From Microbacterium sp. (GTDB lineage Bacteria > Actinomycetota > Actinomycetes > Actinomycetales > Microbacteriaceae): DNA of 64,000 nt. The DNA lies in the NCBI GenBank assembly GCA_031277885.1, contig JAITLM010000093.1:1-64000 (forward strand), read 5' to 3'. Below, in pieces: positions 60,009 to 64,000 of the stretch. The notes under the pieces are model-generated. The model had not been told where the DNA came from and did not search any database. It was given only the letters and a program-made list of their open reading frames with translations. Numbering within the stretch: the first letter of the stretch is position 1; every line of letters begins with the position of its first letter. The position numbers and the translations under genes are program-made.

Positions 60009-60911
60009 TCACCGCCCCGGCTTGCGCGAGAACGCCTCCAGCCGCTGCTCGGGCGTGAGCCGGGCCATCCGCTCCACCCACTCCGGGCCGAACGTGTCGA
60101 CCGGCGTCGCCTCGACCACGGGGACCACGGTGTGCGTGATGGTCTCCGGCCGCACGTGCACGAGCTGGAACGACTGCGCCGCGTCCATGCCGTTCACCTC
60201 GTCCGCGGGGCGCGCGACGTCCATCGTGTAGCAGGTGGCGCTCGCGACGCTGACCGGGACGCCGGCGAACGTGGCGTGCAGCGAGTAGTGCAGGTGCCCC
60301 GCAAGGATTCCACGGACGTCGGATCCGCGCAGCACCTCGGCCAGCTCGTCCTGATGACGCAGCTCGAGGATGTCGAAGAACGGGATGTGGCTGGGCACGG
60401 GCGGGTGGTGCATCGCAAGCAGGGTTCCGTGCGACGCGGGCGTGCGCAGCTGATCGGACAGCCAGGACAGCTGCTCCGCGTCGATGTCGCCGTGGTGCCA
60501 GCCGGGGACCGTGGAATCCAACGCGATCACGCGCAGTCCGTTCAGATCCCAGACGCCCGTGATCGGATCCTCGGCGGGCGGCGCGTCGAGCAGGTGCTCG
60601 CGCATCGCGGGGCGCTCGTCGTGGTTGCCGGCGACCCAGATCACGGGTGTCCCGAGCCGCTCGGACACGGGCTCCACGACCGAGCGCAGGCGCCGGTATG
60701 CATCGGGCTCGCCGAGGTCGGCGAGGTCGCCCGTGACGACGATCGCGTCCGGCCGGTCCGTCGCGCTCTCGATCGCGGCGAGCGTGCGCGCCAGAGTGGC
60801 GTCCACGTCGAAGCGACCGCCGAGGGCTGCTCCCCCGGCCAGCAGGTGCGGGTCGCTCACGTGGACCAGGGTGTGCGTGGGCGGGGCGTAGCGGCCGAAC
60901 TGCACAGTCAT
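60009..60911 (-). CDS. Metallophosphoesterase, CpdA-like cyclic nucleotide phosphodiesterase
   Basis: A 300-residue calcineurin-fold enzyme. All metal-binding blocks are present: D20-x-H22 (SDPHL), GDLAD (61-65), GNHD (95-98), then MHHPP and GHLHYS. The arrangement is that of class III cyclic-nucleotide phosphodiesterases such as CpdA and Rv0805, so cAMP or a related cyclic nucleotide or phosphodiester is the likely substrate. TAGCCT ends 7 bases before the ATG (leaderless). It stands alone. Confidence 0.88.
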   Translation of the reverse strand: MTVQFGRYAPPTHTLVHVSDPHLLAGGAALGGRFDVDATLARTLAAIESATDRPDAIVVTGDLADLGEPDAYRRLRSVVEPVSERLGTPVIWVAGNHDERPAMREHLLDAPPAEDPITGVWDLNGLRVIALDSTVPGWHHGDIDAEQLSWLSDQLRTPASHGTLLAMHHPPVPSHIPFFDILELRHQDELAEVLRGSDVRGILAGHLHYSLHATFAGVPVSVASATCYTMDVARPADEVNGMDAAQSFQLVHVRPETITHTVVPVVEATPVDTFGPEWVERMARLTPEQRLEAFSRKPGR

Positions 60912-60972
60912 GGTCCTCAGGCTAGCGTCGCCGACGGCCTTCCCGGACGGCGCCGCGTGCGTGCCCGGTTCG

Positions 60973-61305
60973 CTACTTCACCACGATGAGCAGGATGCCT
61001 GCCACCACCGCCGCGGCGCAGACCGCGAAGCACGCGTAGGCCGCGATCTGGGCGAGCACCTTCTGCCCGTCGGTGAGCGGACTCTTGCGGGCGGCCTTCG
61101 CCGCGGCCTTCGCCGCGCGCCTGGCCTCCTTCTCGCTGATCACGGTGATCGCGTCGGTGAACTCGGCGGGCGTGACCACGGGAACCCTTCCCGCGCGGAC
61201 GAGCAACCGCAGTCCGAGCGCGTAGAAGCCCACGACGAGGAGGGTGCCGACCAGCGCGGCGCCGAGCACCTGGAAGAACGCCTCCCAGTTGATGACGACG
61301 GTCAT
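60973..61305 (-). CDS. Small two-helix membrane protein coupled to the Pit transporter
   Basis: A 110-residue protein. TM1 is near 10-38 and TM2 near 85-108, separated by a basic Ala/Lys/Arg-rich loop (EKEARRAAKAAAKAARKS). The start overlaps the pit stop by ATGA, so it is made with the transporter and is probably an accessory or stabilising subunit. It belongs to no family I recognise with a known function. Confidence 0.72.
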   Translation of the reverse strand: MTVVINWEAFFQVLGAALVGTLLVVGFYALGLRLLVRAGRVPVVTPAEFTDAITVISEKEARRAAKAAAKAARKSPLTDGQKVLAQIAAYACFAVCAAAVVAGILLIVVK

Positions 61306-62540
61306 CGTCCCGCCCCCTTCTCCTTGGCCTTCGCACGGTCCCGGGCGCGTTGCGCCCTGGCCTGCCGCGGGGTGAGCGGCGGCTCCTCCGGCACCTCAAT
61401 GGCGCGTCCGGAGTCGGCGACCTCGCTGAAGGCGTTGTTGGCCGTGACGGCGTTGCGACGCGAGCGCAGGAACAGGGCGATGATGACGGCGAGCGCGAGG
61501 ATCGCGTCGATCAGCACGCCCCATCCGCCGCCGATCACGACGATGAACGCGGCGACGGCCCCGACGAGACCGGCCGCCGGAAGCGTGAGCACCCAGCCGA
61601 TCGCGATGCGGCCGGCGGTGCGCCAGCGCACGGCCGAGCCCCGTCGGCCCAGCCCGGATCCGATCACGGATCCGGACGCCACCTGCGTGGTGGACAGCGC
61701 GAAGCCGAGGGCGCTGGAGGCGAGGATGGTCGCGGCGGTGGAGGTCTCCGCCGCGAAGCCCTGTGCGGGCTTGACGTCGGTGAGGCCCTTGCCGAGGGTG
61801 CGGATGATGCGCCAGCCGCCCAGGTAGGTGCCCAGCGCGATCGTGAACGCGCACGCGACGATCACGTAGATGTGCGGCTGGTGGTCGCCCTGCGCCTGCC
61901 AGCCGACCGAGATCAGCGCGAGCGTGATCACGCCCATGGTCTTCTGGGCGTCATTCGTGCCGTGCGCGAGTGCGACGAGCGAGGACGTGAAGATCTGTCC
62001 CCAGCGGAAGCCGCTCCGGCCGTCGGGCTTGCCGTCGTAGCGGCGCGTGGTGAGGTACGCGAGCTTGGTGGCGAGATAGGCGATCAGGCCGGCCGTGAGG
62101 GGCGCGATGAGCGCCGGGAGCACGACCTTGGACAGCACGACGCCGAAGTTGATGCCGCTGAGCCCGACGCCGACCAGCGTGGCGCCGATGAGCCCACCGA
62201 AGAGCGCGTGCGAGGAACTGGACGGCAGTCCGAGCAGCCAGGTCAGCATGTTCCAGGTGATCGCCCCGATGAGGCCCGCGAAGATGAGCGACGGCATGAG
62301 ATGCGCGGTGGTGGAATCCTCCTGGATGATCCCGCCGGAGACCGTCGCGGCGACCTCGGTGGACAGGAACGCCCCCACGAGGTTCAGTCCCGCGGCGAGC
62401 ATCACCGCGGTCCGCGGTTTGAGCGCGCCGGTCGCGATCGGGGTCGCCATGGCGTTCGCCGTGTCATGGAACCCGTTGGTGAAGTCGAAGAAGAGTGCCA
62501 GCAGGATCACCAGCACGACGATGAGGGCTGCGGTTTCCAC
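61302..62540 (-). CDS. pit: Low-affinity inorganic phosphate transporter, PiT family
   Basis: A 412-residue carrier with about ten to eleven helices. Both family repeats are visible: DFTNGFHDTANAMAT (19-33) and ALAHGTNDAQKTMGVI. It imports phosphate as a metal-phosphate complex with protons. The C-terminal 45 residues form a charged Arg/Ala/Lys-rich tail. The start is the GTG at 62540. PHO-box-like 11-base repeats lie 41-80 bases upstream. The next gene encodes a small membrane partner. Confidence 0.94.
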   Translation of the reverse strand: METAALIVVLVILLALFFDFTNGFHDTANAMATPIATGALKPRTAVMLAAGLNLVGAFLSTEVAATVSGGIIQEDSTTAHLMPSLIFAGLIGAITWNMLTWLLGLPSSSSHALFGGLIGATLVGVGLSGINFGVVLSKVVLPALIAPLTAGLIAYLATKLAYLTTRRYDGKPDGRSGFRWGQIFTSSLVALAHGTNDAQKTMGVITLALISVGWQAQGDHQPHIYVIVACAFTIALGTYLGGWRIIRTLGKGLTDVKPAQGFAAETSTAATILASSALGFALSTTQVASGSVIGSGLGRRGSAVRWRTAGRIAIGWVLTLPAAGLVGAVAAFIVVIGGGWGVLIDAILALAVIIALFLRSRRNAVTANNAFSEVADSGRAIEVPEEPPLTPRQARAQRARDRAKAKEKGAGR

Positions 62541-62580
62541 CGTTCGCTTTCGTGAAGTGGAGGGAAGTGACGAACGAAGA

Positions 62581-62620
62581 GTTCACCGAGGATTCAGCAT
62601 CCGTTAACGGGCCGGTTGCA
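62581..62620. promoter_or_regulatory. PHO-box-like direct repeats upstream of pit
   Basis: GTTCACC (62581), ATTCAGC (62592), GTTAACG (62603) and GGTTGCA (62614) follow one another every 11 bases. Actinobacterial PhoP boxes are 11-base direct repeats with GTTCACC as the strong unit. They point along the plus strand, away from pit. PhoP control of pit, or of the divergent oligopeptidase gene, is inferred. Confidence 0.6.
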
Positions 62621-62708
62621 TCCTCCCACCCCGGCCCAGGACGGTCAACTCGACGCCCCCGCGACCGGCACCGGCCCGCGCCTGCGCGGCCTCGACTAGC
62701 GTTGATCC

Positions 62709-64000
62709 GTGACCTCCGTCTCCGAGACCGCTCCCGCTCCCTCTCCCGTTCCTCCGCGCGCGGCCCGCCGCTCGCTCCTCCGCACCCACCACGGCGACGT
62801 CTTCGACGATCCCTACGACTGGCTGCGCGTCAAGGAGGATCCCGAGGTGATCGCGCACCTCGAGGCGGAGAACGCGTACACGGATGCCCGTCTCGCGCAC
62901 CTCGAGCCCCTCCGGGAGGCCCTGTTCCAGGAGATCAAGGGACGCGTGCAGGAGTCCGACCTGTCGGTGCCGACGCGCCGCGGGGACTGGTGGTACTACG
63001 GCCGCACGGTCGAGGGCAGCCAGTACGGCTTGCAGTGCCGCGCGGCGGTCGCCTCCGCCGACGACTGGACGCCGCCCGTGCTGGATCCCGCGGTCCCGGT
63101 GCCCGGCGAGCAGATCCTGCTCGACGGCAATGTCGAGGCCGAGGGGCACGAGTTCTTCGCGATGGGCGCGTTCGGCGTCTCGGATGACGCCACCCGCCTG
63201 CTCTGGTCGACCGATTTCGAGGGCGACGAGCGGTACACCGTGCATGTGCGCGATCTGCAGACGGGCGAGACGCTGCCCGACGAGATCCCCGGCACGTCCG
63301 GAGCGTTCTTCACGCCGGACGGCGCCGCGGTGATCTACACGACCGTCGACGAGTCGTGGCGCCCCGACACGCTCTGGCTGCACCGGATCGGCACGCCGGT
63401 GTCCGACGACGTGCAGCTGTTCCATGAGCCGGACGAGCGGTTCTGGCTCGGCGCGGGGATCACCCGCAGCCGCCGCTACCTGGTGATCGGTGTCGGATCC
63501 AGCATCACGAGCGAGGAGCACCTCGTCGACCTCGACGACCTCACCGCTCCCCCGCGCGTGGTGTGGCCGCGACGCGAGGGCGTCGAGTACTCGGTCGAGC
63601 ACGCCGTGGTGGACGGCCGCGACGAGCTGCTCATCCTGCACAACGACGAGGCGCTGGACTTCGAGCTCGTCGCGGTCTCCGCGACCGCCCCCCAGGGCGC
63701 GCGCCGCACGATCCTCCCTTACACGCCGGGACGCCGCCTGCTGGACGTGGATGCGTTCCGCGACACGACGGTCGTCGCGTACCGGTTCGAGGGGCTCGAG
63801 CGCATCGCGCTGATGGATCCGGCCACAGGAGCCCTGGACGAGCTCGGCTTCGATGAGCCGCTGTACTCGGCGGGCTTCGGCGGCAACCCCGAGTGGGCGG
63901 CGCCGTTCCTGCGGCTGGGCTACGGCTCGTTCGTAACGCCGTCGACCGTCTACGACCTGGAGCTCGCGACGCGCACGCTGCACCTGCGCAAGCGCCAGCC
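62709..64000 (+). CDS. ptrB: Oligopeptidase B / S9A-family serine peptidase (partial, C-terminus outside window)
   Basis: The first 430 codons are visible from the GTG at 62709 to the window end. This covers the beta-propeller part; the alpha/beta-hydrolase domain with the Ser-Asp-His triad lies beyond. DPYDWLR (34-40), QESDLSVPTRRGDWWYYGRTVEGSQY-type sequence (about 84-109) and FGVSDDATRLLWSTDFEGDERYT-type sequence are typical of oligopeptidase B. It cleaves short peptides after basic residues in the cytoplasm. TAGCGT ends 6 bases before the GTG (leaderless). Confidence 0.9.
   Translation, partial: MTSVSETAPAPSPVPPRAARRSLLRTHHGDVFDDPYDWLRVKEDPEVIAHLEAENAYTDARLAHLEPLREALFQEIKGRVQESDLSVPTRRGDWWYYGRTVEGSQYGLQCRAAVASADDWTPPVLDPAVPVPGEQILLDGNVEAEGHEFFAMGAFGVSDDATRLLWSTDFEGDERYTVHVRDLQTGETLPDEIPGTSGAFFTPDGAAVIYTTVDESWRPDTLWLHRIGTPVSDDVQLFHEPDERFWLGAGITRSRRYLVIGVGSSITSEEHLVDLDDLTAPPRVVWPRREGVEYSVEHAVVDGRDELLILHNDEALDFELVAVSATAPQGARRTILPYTPGRRLLDVDAFRDTTVVAYRFEGLERIALMDPATGALDELGFDEPLYSAGFGGNPEWAAPFLRLGYGSFVTPSTVYDLELATRTLHLRKRQ

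Overview
The window is 64 kb of high-GC actinobacterial chromosome, most likely from Microbacterium or a close relative in the Microbacteriaceae. This rests on GC-rich codon use, many GTG/TTG starts, frequent ATGA overlaps, -10 hexamers placed 6-7 bases before start codons, and family content (DUF4395, DUF5302, CE1759-type FMN reductase, Cys-rich-tailed LacI regulator). No taxonomic marker search was possible. Sixty protein genes are annotated. The first (folA) and the last (oligopeptidase B) run off the window. I saw no rRNA, convincing tRNA, insertion sequence, prophage or CRISPR array. The region reads as ordinary chromosome carrying several accessory catabolic islands.

Layout. 0-5.4 kb: folA-thyA, a membrane thioredoxin/DUF4395 pair, osmC, and a drug-type ABC exporter. 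5.4-12.3 kb: a giant AfsR-like regulator translationally coupled to dapB, a GNAT/pyrimidine-dimer-glycosylase pair, a histidine phosphatase, and an aldo/keto reductase homologue lacking its catalytic residues. 12.5-18.5 kb: pnp, a glycosyltransferase-SGNH hydrolase fusion, DUF5302, and a secreted coiled-coil transglycosylase-like protein. 18.5-22.2 kb: dicarboxylate symporter divergent from its two-component system. 22.2-22.8 kb: an FMN riboswitch in front of a stand-alone type-II lumazine synthase. 22.9-30 kb: flavin oxidoreductases and the efeUOB iron-uptake operon under an iron box.

31-41.8 kb is the most interesting accessory island. A GntR regulator and an amidohydrolase with a non-canonical metal site are divergent from a dpp/opp-type ABC importer (order C-A-B-D-F), a cytosine-deaminase-like amidohydrolase and a CynX-like MFS carrier. 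Three GGTAT boxes lie in the divergent promoter. I read it as import and hydrolytic deamination or ring opening of a nitrogenous compound whose identity the sequence does not give. At 41.9-44.05 kb two paralogous membrane proteins and a winged-helix regulator form an operon behind two tandem 18-bp palindromes.

44-52 kb: rpsO (29 kb from pnp), an MFS exporter, an AhpD-like protein divergent from a SigJ-like ECF sigma factor, AlkA-type glycosylase, YceI, FKBP, a PrsW protease and an FAH-family hydrolase. 52-58.4 kb: a LacI-controlled CUT1 sugar importer with an intracellular GH3 glycosidase, behind two operator copies. 58.4-64 kb: aspA, a CpdA-like phosphodiesterase, a Pit phosphate transporter with a small partner behind a PHO-box-like repeat, and the start of oligopeptidase B.

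All coordinates come from reading the sequence. Family names come from recognised motifs, not from database searches.
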